Shown here in pieces: positions 1 through 7,677 of a stretch of 12,754 nt of DNA. The stretch covers positions 1-12,754 of the forward strand of contig CAMDAY010000038.1 of the NCBI GenBank assembly GCA_945888895.1. Direction: 5' to 3'. Within the stretch, counting starts at the first letter, position 1; each line of letters begins with the position of its first letter. This stretch comes from Dehalococcoides mccartyi. Its GTDB lineage: Bacteria; Chloroflexota; Dehalococcoidia; UBA2979. Both the position numbers and the translations under genes were made by a program. The notes beneath the pieces are model-generated. The model saw only the letters and a program-made list of their open reading frames with translations. It had not been told where the DNA came from and ran no database searches.

Positions 1-243
1 CGACCCAAGACCAAGGCAGCGACGGGCGGCGAGTCCGGGAGCAAGTTCACCTCCAGCGGAAGCCCGCAGGCGAGGAACGCCGCCGCGCTCACAGATGCGG
101 AATCCGAGACTCGCGAGCTCTACCTCCGCGCAGCCGCGCTCGGCATCAACGGCCGCAGCCGCATGACCAAGGACACGCTCCGAGACGCGGTCGCACGCCG
201 GGAGGCCGAGGAGGCCGGGGCACCTCGGTCGACCACGCGATAG
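1..243 (+). CDS. C-terminal end of a small basic protein with a Rho-N/SAP-like motif (5' truncated)
   Basis: Frame 1 is open from the first base to a TAG at 241-243, giving the last 80 residues of a protein that starts outside the window. The first half is low-complexity (Gly, Ser, Lys, Ala). It is followed by a helical stretch, ELYLRAAALGINGRSRMTKD, and then a charged tail. The pattern 'ELY..A..LGI.GRS.MTK..L..A' is the one seen at the C-termini of small proteins often labelled plasmid stabilisation or ChaB-like proteins and of some bacterial Ku proteins, where it resembles Rho-N/SAP nucleic-acid-binding helices. I infer nucleic-acid binding from that likeness only. The missing N-terminus decides the real family. 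The reading frame and stop are directly visible; the function is uncertain. Confidence 0.6.
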   Translation, partial: RPKTKAATGGESGSKFTSSGSPQARNAAALTDAESETRELYLRAAALGINGRSRMTKDTLRDAVARREAEEAGAPRSTTR

Positions 244-265
244 CCAGCATCGGTGCCTGTTGTTC

Positions 266-282
266 GCGTCATACGGCGTCAT
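266..282 (+). repeat. Short direct repeat upstream of the CorC pair
   Basis: GCGTCAT occurs at 266-272 and again at 276-282, exactly 10 bases apart, so both copies would face the same side of the helix. The repeat lies in the 105-base gap before the first CorC-like gene, about 70 bases upstream of its start. A weak promoter-like TTGTTC (260-265) overlaps it. This could be a regulator half-site pair or chance; evidence is thin. Confidence 0.2.
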
Positions 283-348
283 GTACGCTCAGGTGATGAC
301 CGCACACCGGACGGACGACAGCCCAGGCAGCCATAGACGGGCGCTGCG

Positions 349-1671
349 ATGATCACGGCTTTCACCGTCATCGCAGTGCTGATCGTCCTCACCTCCCTGT
401 ACGTGGCTGCGGAGTTCGCCGGCGTATCGGCACGCCGCACCCGCATCCGCCAGGCCGCGGAGAACGGCAGCGGCTCCGCGCGCTGGATCCTGCACATCCT
501 TGAAGACCCCGCCGGCCTTGACCGGTACATCGCCGGATGCCAGGTCGGCATCACGCTGACCAGCCTCATCCTGGGCGCCTACGGGCAGGCGACGGTCACG
601 CCGAGGTTGATCGGGCCTCTCTCCGCAACAACAGGCCTCTCAACCGGTGCCGCCACCGGTCTTGGGGCAACGCTCACGCTCATCGTGCTGACCTCGTTCG
701 CGATGGTGATTGGCGAGTTGGTGCCGAAGTCGCTCGCTCTCCAGTTCCCGACGCAGACCGCGATCTACACGGCGATCCCGATGCGCGTCTCGCTCTGGGT
801 CTTCGGGCCGCTGATCCTCTTTTTGAACGGAAGCGGAATCGCCATCCTGCGGATGCTCGGCGCGCCGATGGCCGGGCATCGGCACATCCACTCTCCGCAG
901 GAGATCTCCTTCCTCATTGCGGAAAGCCGCGATGGTGGCCTCCTCTCAGCTGACGAGCAGGATCGCCTCGACCGTGCGTTACGACTGAGCGTCCTGCCGG
1001 TCCGTCGGCTCATGATCCCTCGTCGTGACATCGTCGGCGTCGAGGCAAGCGCCACGCTCCGCCAGGTGCAGGACGTGTTCGTTGCCTCGTCGTTCACGCG
1101 CCTCCCGGTGTACGAGGGCACCGTCGACCGCATCGTCGGTGTGCTGCGTGCGAAGGAAGTCGCGAGCCACATTGCCTCCGACGAGATCGACCTTCCGGCG
1201 CGCAGCGCGATGCGGCCAATCGCGCACGTCCCCGAATCGATCCGCGCGGAGCGCCTCGTCGCGGAGCTCCGCCGCCAGCATTCCGAGCAAGCCGTCGTCG
1301 TGGACGAGCACGGCGGCGTGTCCGGGCTCGTCACGCTCGAGGATCTGCTGGCGGAGGTCCTTGGCGTCGTCGATGAGCCAGCCGCCGGCGAGATCTCGCC
1401 CGAACGCCTGGAGGATGGCCGCGTGCGCCTGCCGGGTCGGATGCGCGTGGACGAGGCGCACGAGTGGCTGGGCGTGCTGTGGGAGGGGGAGAGCGACACC
1501 CTGGGCGGCATCGTGTCCGAGCACCTCGGGCACATCGCCGTACCCGGCGACCGCGCCATGATCGACGGTGTCGAGGTCGAGGTCGAACGCGTCAAGCACC
1601 TCGCGGTGTACACGCTCCTCGCAAAGCCCGTCCAATCATTCGCGACCGTGAGCGAGGAAGACCATGAGTAG
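349..1671 (+). CDS. CNNM/CorC-family membrane protein (DUF21, CBS pair, CorC_HlyC domain), first of two
   Basis: A 440-residue protein of the hemolysin C/CorC family. Family members are membrane proteins linked to Mg and Co efflux or homeostasis; the 'hemolysin' name is historical. Residues about 1-190 form the DUF21 (CNNM) membrane domain, beginning with a hydrophobic helix and the typical VAAEFAGVSARR start, and containing the conserved GELVPKSLALQ. Two CBS motifs follow at about 222-345 (MIPRRDIVGV, then VVDEHGGVSGLVTLEDLL); such pairs sense adenine nucleotides in known members. Residues about 355-435 are the CorC_HlyC domain. Length and domain order are normal for the family. The ATG at 349 gives the standard N-terminus, although no strong Shine-Dalgarno sequence precedes it. 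The last codons overlap the next gene. The exact ion is not shown by the sequence. Confidence 0.93.
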   Translation: MITAFTVIAVLIVLTSLYVAAEFAGVSARRTRIRQAAENGSGSARWILHILEDPAGLDRYIAGCQVGITLTSLILGAYGQATVTPRLIGPLSATTGLSTGAATGLGATLTLIVLTSFAMVIGELVPKSLALQFPTQTAIYTAIPMRVSLWVFGPLILFLNGSGIAILRMLGAPMAGHRHIHSPQEISFLIAESRDGGLLSADEQDRLDRALRLSVLPVRRLMIPRRDIVGVEASATLRQVQDVFVASSFTRLPVYEGTVDRIVGVLRAKEVASHIASDEIDLPARSAMRPIAHVPESIRAERLVAELRRQHSEQAVVVDEHGGVSGLVTLEDLLAEVLGVVDEPAAGEISPERLEDGRVRLPGRMRVDEAHEWLGVLWEGESDTLGGIVSEHLGHIAVPGDRAMIDGVEVEVERVKHLAVYTLLAKPVQSFATVSEEDHE

Positions 1672-2989
1672 CCTCATGCCATCGTTCATCGTCATCCTGC
1701 TGGTGCTGCTCAATGGACTCTTCGTGGCCGCCGAGTTCGCGATCGTCGGCGCGCCGCGTGCCGCGCTGGAGCGCAGCGCGGCCAACGGCAACCGCATGGC
1801 GGGCAGAGTCGCCGGCATCCTGCGCGACCCGAAGCAACAGGACCGCTACATCGCGACCGCGCAGCTCGGCATCACGTTCGCTTCGCTCGGCCTCGGCATG
1901 TACGGAGAGCACGCGCTGGCCGTGTGGGTCGAGGAGCAGTTCCACGGCTGGGGCGGATTCCCCGCGTGGCTGACCGCCCACACGATCTCCTCCGTCGTCG
2001 CAATCTCGGTGCTCACGTACCTCCACATCGTGATCGGCGAAATGGTGCCGAAGTCTCTGGCGCTCCAGCACGCGGAGAGCACGGCGCTGCGCGTCACGCC
2101 GCCCATGCTCTTCATGCAGCGCGTGCTCTTCCCCCTGGTCGTGGGCCTCAACGCCACCGGCAACACGCTCCTGCGCATCATCGGGATCGATCGCTCGCAG
2201 GGGAGCCATGAGCGCTACTACTCACCCGAGGAACTCGAATTCGTCGTCGAGGAGAGCCTGCAGGGGGGCATGCTGAACCGCGGCGCGGAGCGCGTGCTCC
2301 GCGAGCTGTTTGACCTTGGCGCGCTGACGGCCGAGAACGTGATGGTGCCGCGCGTGCAGGTGGACGGCGTGCGCCTGGACGCGTCGCACGAGGAGATCGC
2401 AGCGCTGCTCCGCGCCACACCCCACACGCGCTACCCCGTGTATCGAGAAGACCTCGACGACATCGTTGGCGTGGTGCATGTGCGCGACCTCGCGGCGCTG
2501 GTGATCTCGCAAACACCGTTGCGCGGGCGCATGGTACACGTCGCCCCGTTCGTCCCGTCATCGACCCCGCTGGGGTCCGTGGTCAAGCGGATGCGCGACC
2601 AGCTGGTGCAGTTCGCCGTGGTGCTCGATGAGCACGGCGGCACGGCCGGCATCATCACGCCGGACGACGTCAGCACGGAGATCCTCGGCCGTGTGGATGA
2701 GTCGGGCTCACGTAGCGAGCTGTTCGAGGATGCCGGAGGACGGCTGCACGTCGCCGGTACCGTGCGGCTCGACGAGCTGGGCGAGCGCCTGCTGCGCTCC
2801 GTGGACCACGAGGACGTTGAGACGGTGAGCGGTCTCGTGCTCGCGCTCCTTGAACGGCCCCCGCGTGTCGGGGACGTCGTGACATTCGAGGGCATCAGCC
2901 TGCGTGTCGCGCGCGTGGACGGACGGGGAGTCGCGGAGGCCATTGTCATCGCGTCCCCGCCACCGGGCGAGGACGAAGAGGCTCAGTAG
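1664..2989 (+). CDS. CNNM/CorC-family membrane protein, second of two (paralogue)
   Basis: A 441-residue paralogue of the preceding gene with the same layout. The DUF21 membrane domain covers about 1-195 (VAAEFAIVGAPRAA near the start, GEMVPKSLALQ further on). The CBS pair covers about 227-350 (MVPRVQVDGV, then VLDEHGGTAGIITPDDV), and the CorC_HlyC domain about 355-435. Its ATG lies inside the end of the upstream gene (8-base overlap, 1664-1671), and a GAGGAAG at 1654-1660 serves as ribosome site. The two proteins are therefore almost certainly co-translated and may form a heterodimer; family members dimerise through their membrane and CBS domains. The acidic C-terminal tail (GEDEEAQ) is not conserved in the partner. 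Its stop is only 9 bases from the end of the convergent gene at 2999. Confidence 0.94.
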   Translation: MSSLMPSFIVILLVLLNGLFVAAEFAIVGAPRAALERSAANGNRMAGRVAGILRDPKQQDRYIATAQLGITFASLGLGMYGEHALAVWVEEQFHGWGGFPAWLTAHTISSVVAISVLTYLHIVIGEMVPKSLALQHAESTALRVTPPMLFMQRVLFPLVVGLNATGNTLLRIIGIDRSQGSHERYYSPEELEFVVEESLQGGMLNRGAERVLRELFDLGALTAENVMVPRVQVDGVRLDASHEEIAALLRATPHTRYPVYREDLDDIVGVVHVRDLAALVISQTPLRGRMVHVAPFVPSSTPLGSVVKRMRDQLVQFAVVLDEHGGTAGIITPDDVSTEILGRVDESGSRSELFEDAGGRLHVAGTVRLDELGERLLRSVDHEDVETVSGLVLALLERPPRVGDVVTFEGISLRVARVDGRGVAEAIVIASPPPGEDEEAQ

Positions 2990-2998
2990 GCTGCGGGG

Positions 2999-4165
2999 CT
3001 AGGACGCACTGCCGATCAGGGTCACCGCCGTCGGACCACTGAAGCCGCTCAGCCTCGATCGGAACTGGTCGACGATGAACGTCGGGCCACCCACGATCAG
3101 CAACTGGAAGTCGCCCTTCGCATCCTGCGCCCACACGCCCGTCGCCTTCGCATCGGTCGCGGCGGTGAGCAGCTCATCGAGCGACCCGCCGAGGAAGACC
3201 GAAGCGGACTGCCCACCCTCTGCGCCGAACACCGGCTTCGCCGCAAAGACACCGCGAAGCGGCGCGGGGGCAGGAGCTGGCGCGACGGCCGCCGGCGCGG
3301 GGAGCGCCACGAGATTCGTGTTCGCCGGCGGCAGGTTCGTCGAGACTCCCGTCGACGGGCTCAGGTAGTTCGCCGCGACCCAGCCGCTCACCGAGCCTGC
3401 GGATACCTTCACCCAGGTGTAGCCGTCAGCGGCGGCGCCAACCTGCGTCACGGTCGCCTGGCCGCCGGTAGGCAGGCAGCCGAGCACCGACCCGCCGAGG
3501 CCCGCGGCGCTGCGCACGCGGAGGCAATCGCCCTCGGCTGAGATGGTGACGGCGGCGCCCGGCACGGGCAGCGTGCCGGTTGCGGTAAACGTCGGCGCGG
3601 TCGGGACGACCACCGGCTTCGGCACGTTCGGCAGGGCGGCGGCGGCGGGCGTGGGGGTGCCTTCGATGCGATACACGCGTACCACGAGGCCGGGCGATCG
3701 CGCGGAGAGCTCCGCGGGGTTGTACTGCTCGCGGATGCGCACGATGCCGTCGTAGTTCGAGTTCGAGTCGATCGCGCGGAACTTCCCGTTGCCCAGGTTG
3801 TCGAGCACGATCGCGGTGTGGAGGCCGACGTAGTCCGCGTCGCCTTTCGTGTTCGCGGGGTTCGTCACCTGGATGATGTCGCCGTCCTTCGCGGACAGCA
3901 GGGGAACCTCGATCGCGCCGGCCTGCAGGTAGCCGCCGTGGTAGTCGTAGCCGATGGTGCGGCCGACCGCGGCCTTCACCACCTCGCGCACCCAGAGGAA
4001 GCATTGGCCGCGATCCTGGCTGATCGAGGTCAGCGCCGTCTTCGCGATCGCGCCGTAGGCCGTTGGCGGCGTTTGCGCGTGTGCATCTGCGGGGCGCATC
4101 AACATGATCGTCAACGCGACGATCACGAGCGGCACTGAGAGCACAGGAAATGTCCAACGCGTCAT
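2999..4165 (-). CDS. Secreted CHAP/papain-like protein with SH3b domain and a distinctive C-terminal domain
   Basis: I chose the ATG at 4165 (388 residues) because GGTGAGGA stands 7 bases upstream and a clean signal peptide follows (residues 1-30, ending AHA before Q31); the frame is open further upstream without these marks. Residues about 37-167 look like a CHAP/NlpC-type cysteine amidase fold. C55 sits in GQCFLWV, H116 in GLHTAIV, and D133 or N135 could be the third residue. These folds usually cut peptidoglycan cross-links, but activity here is inferred. A Pro/Thr/Ala linker (170-205) leads to an SH3b domain (206-270) with two cysteines (C214, C230), then an Ala-Pro linker (279-303). The C-terminal domain (about 305-388) includes FQLLIVGGPTFIVD and FSGPTAVTLIG. 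I recall similar tails in Chloroflexota SH3-domain proteins but cannot name a family. It probably acts at the cell wall or outside the cell. Confidence 0.85.
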   Translation of the reverse strand: MTRWTFPVLSVPLVIVALTIMLMRPADAHAQTPPTAYGAIAKTALTSISQDRGQCFLWVREVVKAAVGRTIGYDYHGGYLQAGAIEVPLLSAKDGDIIQVTNPANTKGDADYVGLHTAIVLDNLGNGKFRAIDSNSNYDGIVRIREQYNPAELSARSPGLVVRVYRIEGTPTPAAAALPNVPKPVVVPTAPTFTATGTLPVPGAAVTISAEGDCLRVRSAAGLGGSVLGCLPTGGQATVTQVGAAADGYTWVKVSAGSVSGWVAANYLSPSTGVSTNLPPANTNLVALPAPAAVAPAPAPAPLRGVFAAKPVFGAEGGQSASVFLGGSLDELLTAATDAKATGVWAQDAKGDFQLLIVGGPTFIVDQFRSRLSGFSGPTAVTLIGSAS

Positions 4166-4451
4166 TCGGCAGTCCTCACCATCCATCGAGGTTACCTGTA
4201 ACAACGCATGATTGCACCCTCGCGTTACCGCGTCGCGCACGACAACGTGACCTCGCCACATGATCGATGCGTACGAGTGTGCGTACGCGGAATCGCGATC
4301 GTCGAACTGCGTCTTGCGCGTTCACTCGATCTGACCCACGCGATCTCGACGCTGCAATCGCTGCGCCGCCGTGTGCCTGATGTGTCGAATAGGCGAGTCA
4401 CAATGCGTTGACTGCACAGCGACACACGCACGATGCGGACTCTCGATGTGG
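4166..4451. other. 286-base non-coding spacer upstream of the SH3b protein gene
   Basis: This gap separates the stop of the MFS gene from the start of the SH3b-protein gene, both on the minus strand. By eye it is visibly less GC-rich than its surroundings. It must hold the SH3b gene's promoter unless that gene is co-transcribed with the MFS gene. I find no convincing -10/-35 pair on the minus strand. It contains the palindrome listed at 4191-4202 and two copies of GCGTACG (4269-4275 and 4281-4287, 12 bases apart). A 67-codon plus-strand frame here (4208-4411) has no ribosome site and no recognisable product. Confidence 0.5.
4191..4202. promoter_or_regulatory. 12-base palindrome upstream of the SH3b gene
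   Basis: GTTACCTGTAAC has two perfect 5-base arms (GTTAC/GTAAC) around CT. It lies about 25 bases upstream of the start codon at 4165, where a dimeric repressor could block transcription or where the mRNA leader would begin. Only the symmetry is seen; the role is a guess. Confidence 0.25.
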
Positions 4452-5708
4452 CTACGATTCGCCGCGTTCCGGAGCAGGCGCCTTCCCCAGATCTGGATCG
4501 TGCAACTCCCGTCGCGCGAGGCCGATCGCGCTCACGAATGCCGCGCACGCGACCGCGCCGCTGACCACCGCGACGACCGGACCGAACACCGTCGCTAGTC
4601 CCCCCGCGAGCATGAATCCGACAGGGGGGCCGCCTCCGGCCAACATGCTGCGGAACGCCTCGACCCGCCCGCGCAGCGAGGGGGGTGAGGCCATGAGGAT
4701 CGCCGTGTTCCTCGGGACGGTCTGGATCGAGTTCAACGCCCCGAGGAGCACGCTCGCCACCAGTGCCAGCCAGAACCACGGCGCGACCGCCACCATCGCG
4801 AGGGCGACCGCGTAGCCGAGGATGCCGAAGACGGTGTAGAGGCCTTTGTAGCGCATGTTTCCAAGCGACATAATCATCGCAGCCCCGATGACGCTGCCAA
4901 CCCCCGGCGCCGCACTGAGCCAGCCGAACCCCACCGCGCCCACGCCGAGGCGTTCCGCGAAGATCGGCAGCAGCACCCGATAGCCGCCGAACACCATCGC
5001 GCTCAGGTCGAGCGCCAGCAGCGAGAGGATCACCGGTGTCCGTTGCACGAAGGCGAGCCCCTCGACGAGGCTCGTCCACGGGCGCTCCTTCACAGCGGGG
5101 AGCACCAGCGACGTCTGGATGCCGAAGAGGACGACGACTGCCAGCAGGTAGACCGCCGCATTCGCCCCGTACGTCGCCCCGACCCCCAACGCACCGATCA
5201 TCACGCCCGCGAGTGCTGGGCCGACGATCTGTGATGACTGCTGGATCGTCGAATTCAGGGCGATGCCGTTCACGAGCTTCTCGGGCGGGATCAGCATGGG
5301 GATGAGCGCAGTGCGCCCCGGCTGCGTAACGGCCGTCAGGGCGGCGTTCGTCGACAGGACCAGATAGAGATGCCAGACCGCCACTTGCCCCCAGAGCGTC
5401 AGCAGGGCGAGCGCGAGGACGGTGAGGCCGTTCCCGACCTGGCCGATCTGGATCATCCGCAGGCGGTTCGCTCTATCCGCGATGACCCCACCGACGAGCG
5501 ACAGGACGATGTGGGGCACCGCGCGGGCGACGCCGGTGAGGCCAAGCTGCAGCGCGCTCCCGGTCAACTCGTAGATCTGCCAGGCGATCGCCGTCTGGAC
5601 CATCTGCGCACCGATGGAGGTGAGGAGGAGCGACACGGCGAAACGGCGGTAGTCCGGGTAAGCGAGCGCTCCGAAGGGGGCGCTCGCCCTGGCCTTGCTC
5701 CGAGCCAT
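4452..5708 (-). CDS. MFS transporter, EntS/MFS_3-like exporter
   Basis: A 418-residue, strongly hydrophobic major facilitator protein. The N-terminus (FGALAYPDYRRFAVSLLLTSIGAQ) and the motif A version GGVIADRANRLR at residues 73-84 match the MFS_3/EntS-like group, whose studied members export siderophores, macrolides or other small hydrophobic compounds by proton antiport. Length and the alternation of hydrophobic stretches fit 10-12 membrane segments, with a short hydrophilic C-terminal tail. The ATG at 5708 aligns with the family N-terminus. Its ribosome site is weak (an AGG 6 bases upstream), and the frame stays open for 36 more codons upstream without any membrane character. It is divergent from the ABC operon across the 249-base region 5709-5957, so shared control is possible. 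The substrate cannot be read from sequence. Confidence 0.9.
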   Translation of the reverse strand: MARSKARASAPFGALAYPDYRRFAVSLLLTSIGAQMVQTAIAWQIYELTGSALQLGLTGVARAVPHIVLSLVGGVIADRANRLRMIQIGQVGNGLTVLALALLTLWGQVAVWHLYLVLSTNAALTAVTQPGRTALIPMLIPPEKLVNGIALNSTIQQSSQIVGPALAGVMIGALGVGATYGANAAVYLLAVVVLFGIQTSLVLPAVKERPWTSLVEGLAFVQRTPVILSLLALDLSAMVFGGYRVLLPIFAERLGVGAVGFGWLSAAPGVGSVIGAAMIMSLGNMRYKGLYTVFGILGYAVALAMVAVAPWFWLALVASVLLGALNSIQTVPRNTAILMASPPSLRGRVEAFRSMLAGGGPPVGFMLAGGLATVFGPVVAVVSGAVACAAFVSAIGLARRELHDPDLGKAPAPERGES

Positions 5709-5729
5709 CGCTGCCTGTTCCAACCCTGA

Positions 5730-5777
5730 CGCACGGGGAGGTCGAGGACGAACTGTAGGACAGCACCTCCCTGTGCG
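5730..5777. repeat. Long imperfect inverted repeat in the MFS leader region
   Basis: The arms CGCACGGGGAGGT (5730-5742) and ACCTCCCTGTGCG (5765-5777) pair over 13 positions with a single G-T. The 22-base loop itself holds a short stem CTGT/ACAG (5753-5756 and 5760-5763). The element begins 22 bases upstream of the MFS start codon. It would therefore fold in the MFS mRNA leader if transcription starts further out; in that strand the odd pair is an A-C mismatch. It could be an operator, a leader hairpin, or a block to read-through between the divergent units. Confidence 0.5.
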
Positions 5778-5837
5778 CTCCTCGGAGGCTTCCGGAGGCC
5801 GGTTCCTCGCTTGCATCCCGTCGTTTCGGTCACGAAT

Positions 5838-5899
5838 CCAAAGACCGTGCCGATGCGGTTCGTTGTACGAGCCACCGCGCGAAGTTTGACGGTCTTTGG
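5838..5899. promoter_or_regulatory. Inverted repeat with nested hairpin in the divergent control region
   Basis: CCAAAGACCGT (5838-5848) and ACGGTCTTTGG (5889-5899) are perfect 11-base inverted arms separated by 40 bases. Inside lies a second foldable stem: GCGGT/ACCGC (5855-5859 and 5874-5878), a 3-base bulge, and TCGT/ACGA (5860-5863 and 5867-5870) around a TGT loop. The right arm overlaps the TTGACG that I read as the -35 element of the ABC operon. The arm centres are 51 bases apart, close to five helical turns. This suits a two-site operator with looping; alternatively it is a structured RNA leader if transcription starts upstream of it. Confidence 0.5.
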
Positions 5900-5914
5900 G
5901 GGCGGGTCTACCGT
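5886..5914 (+). promoter_or_regulatory. Candidate sigma-70-type promoter of the ABC operon
   Basis: TTGACG (5886-5891), a 17-base spacer and TACCGT (5909-5914) fit the relaxed high-GC promoter pattern TTGAC-N17-TANNNT. Transcription would begin near 5921, giving a leader of about 37 bases before the ATG at 5958. A small GACGT/ACGTC stem (5921-5925 and 5931-5935) would then sit at the 5' end of the message. Confidence 0.4.
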
Positions 5915-5957
5915 CGCGCGGACGTCATTCACGTCTGTACGTGCATCGGAGGGGAAC

Positions 5958-7664
5958 ATGTCCGAGGTGTCGAGATACTGGCAGCGGCCCGTTGGCCGCC
6001 GCGCACTGCTGCGAAGCGCCGCGGTCGGGAGCGCCGGACTCGCTGGTGCCGCGTTGATCGGCTGCGGGGGCGGGAACACCGCCGCGCCGACCGCGACGAG
6101 TGCCGCCCCGGCGAAGAGCGTGGCCACGGCGTCCGGCGAGCAGCCCCAGATCAGCGAGTCGTTCGTCCTCGTTCAGACCCGCGACGCGGTGAGCCTGGAG
6201 CCGCTGGACTCGAACGTTTACACAGTGCCGCAGCGCATTGGCCTCGTATACCCGCGTCTCCTGTACTCCCAGCTGGAGAACCTGAACGACCCGGCGTCCG
6301 TGAAGTGGGTGCCGTCCTACGCTGTGCAGTCGTTCGAGAACGCTGACGGCGGCAAGACGATGACCTTCAAGCTCAAGCCGGGAGTGAAGTACCAGAACAT
6401 CGCTCCGCTGAGCGGCCGCGAGTTCACCTCGGCGGACGTGAAGTTCTCCGTCGAGCGCTACATGAACCACGCGAGGAGCTCCTTCAAGAACCGTTTCGAC
6501 GACATCAGCACGATCGAGACGCCGGACAAGAACACCGTCGTCTTCAAGCTAAAGCAGCCCTCGCGCTACCTCGTCTCGTCGCTCGGCGCGGAATCGGCAC
6601 TCATCACGCCGCCGGAGCTGGAGAGCGACTACAAGACGAAGGCCATCGGCCCCGGCCCGTACATCCACGAGCAGTACCTGCAGGGGGAGGGTTCGACCTA
6701 CAAGAAGAACCCGGACTACATCGACGCGAAGAACATCTGGTTCAACCGCTACCTGATCAAGGTGATCACGGACGCGGCAACGCGGAACGCGGCGCTGAAG
6801 ACGAACCAGATCGACTACGTCGAATCCGCGACGCTGACCCCGGCCGACGTGAAGTCGCTCGAGGGGCCGACGATCAAGACCTTCGAGAACATCTCCGCGT
6901 CGTCCGTGAACATCACGTGGAACACGAAGAACCCGAAGTGGGCGGACTACCGCTTGCGCCTCGCGATGTCGAAGGCGTTCGACCGCCAGGCCTACATCGA
7001 TCAGACGCAGCAGGGCGCCGGCAAGTGGTCGGGCATCGTCCCCGTCGACTTCGGCAAGATGGCCTACAGCGAGGACGAAGTGAAGGCGATGAACGTCTTC
7101 AAGTACGACCCCGCCGAGGCCAAGAAACTCTTCGAGGCCGCTGGCGGCAAGGCCGGCATGCCGGTGGAGTACTACTACAGCTCCAACGGCACCACCGACG
7201 GTGTCCAGCTCCAGTTCATCACTAAGCAGTGGGAACAGAACCTCGGCATCAAGACGACCTTGAAGACCGAGGACTACAGCATCGGGCTGCCGAAGATGTA
7301 CCTCGGCCTCGCGGGGCCGGGTGGTGGCTACGCCGACATGTGCACCACGGGCTACACCATCCCGAACTGGCACGAGCACCTGTTCGCGCCGTACCTCAAG
7401 GGTGGCAACCGCAACGGATCCAACTTCGAGGACGCGGAGTTCACGAAGATGGCGACCGACCTCAAGGGCACCCTGGACGACAAGGAAGCCTTCGAGAAGT
7501 CGCGCAAGATGCAGGCCTACCTCTGGGAAAAGCAGCTGCCGATGGCCTCGCGGCCGAACGCTCGTCAGTTCAACGCGTACAACTCCAAGCTCCGCAACTT
7601 CCCCATGCCAGGCAACTACCCGCCGGGCATGGAGTGGATGCACGCTGCGTGGAAGGGCAAGTAA
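5958..7664 (+). CDS. Tat-exported lipoprotein, peptide/nickel-type ABC substrate-binding protein (SBP_bac_5)
   Basis: The ATG at 5958 is set by a strong GGAGGGG at 5948-5954 and by the signal that follows; 568 residues. The N-terminus has a twin arginine (R14-R15, GRRALLR), a hydrophobic stretch, and a lipobox LIGC with C36 as lipid anchor. This predicts Tat export and membrane tethering. A low-complexity Ala/Thr linker leads to the family-5 binding domain (about 60-560). GREFTSADVKFSVERY at 153-168 is the hallmark element of this family, and YNSKLRNFPMPGNY near the end is typical. The protein captures oligopeptides, dipeptides, nickel chelates or other small ligands for import; the ligand is not evident. 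It is the first gene of the ABC unit and is followed by two hairpins before the permease genes. Lysine codons are frequent compared with its neighbours, as in many abundant binding proteins. Confidence 0.95.
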   Translation: MSEVSRYWQRPVGRRALLRSAAVGSAGLAGAALIGCGGGNTAAPTATSAAPAKSVATASGEQPQISESFVLVQTRDAVSLEPLDSNVYTVPQRIGLVYPRLLYSQLENLNDPASVKWVPSYAVQSFENADGGKTMTFKLKPGVKYQNIAPLSGREFTSADVKFSVERYMNHARSSFKNRFDDISTIETPDKNTVVFKLKQPSRYLVSSLGAESALITPPELESDYKTKAIGPGPYIHEQYLQGEGSTYKKNPDYIDAKNIWFNRYLIKVITDAATRNAALKTNQIDYVESATLTPADVKSLEGPTIKTFENISASSVNITWNTKNPKWADYRLRLAMSKAFDRQAYIDQTQQGAGKWSGIVPVDFGKMAYSEDEVKAMNVFKYDPAEAKKLFEAAGGKAGMPVEYYYSSNGTTDGVQLQFITKQWEQNLGIKTTLKTEDYSIGLPKMYLGLAGPGGGYADMCTTGYTIPNWHEHLFAPYLKGGNRNGSNFEDAEFTKMATDLKGTLDDKEAFEKSRKMQAYLWEKQLPMASRPNARQFNAYNSKLRNFPMPGNYPPGMEWMHAAWKGK

Positions 7665-7677
7665 CCAACGGGCGGCG

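Noticed and set aside
765..1613. 282-codon minus-strand frame across the first CorC gene
   Set aside because: Ser/Arg/Thr-rich low-complexity shadow with no motif; the opposite strand encodes a clear family protein.
4208..4411. 67-codon plus-strand frame in the gap upstream of the SH3b gene
   Set aside because: No ribosome site, no family likeness and atypical codon use; treated as spacer.
5811..5957. N-terminal extension of the binding protein
   Set aside because: The ATG at 5958 has a strong ribosome site and begins the Tat/lipobox signal; the extension would bury that signal and run across the inverted repeat and promoter.
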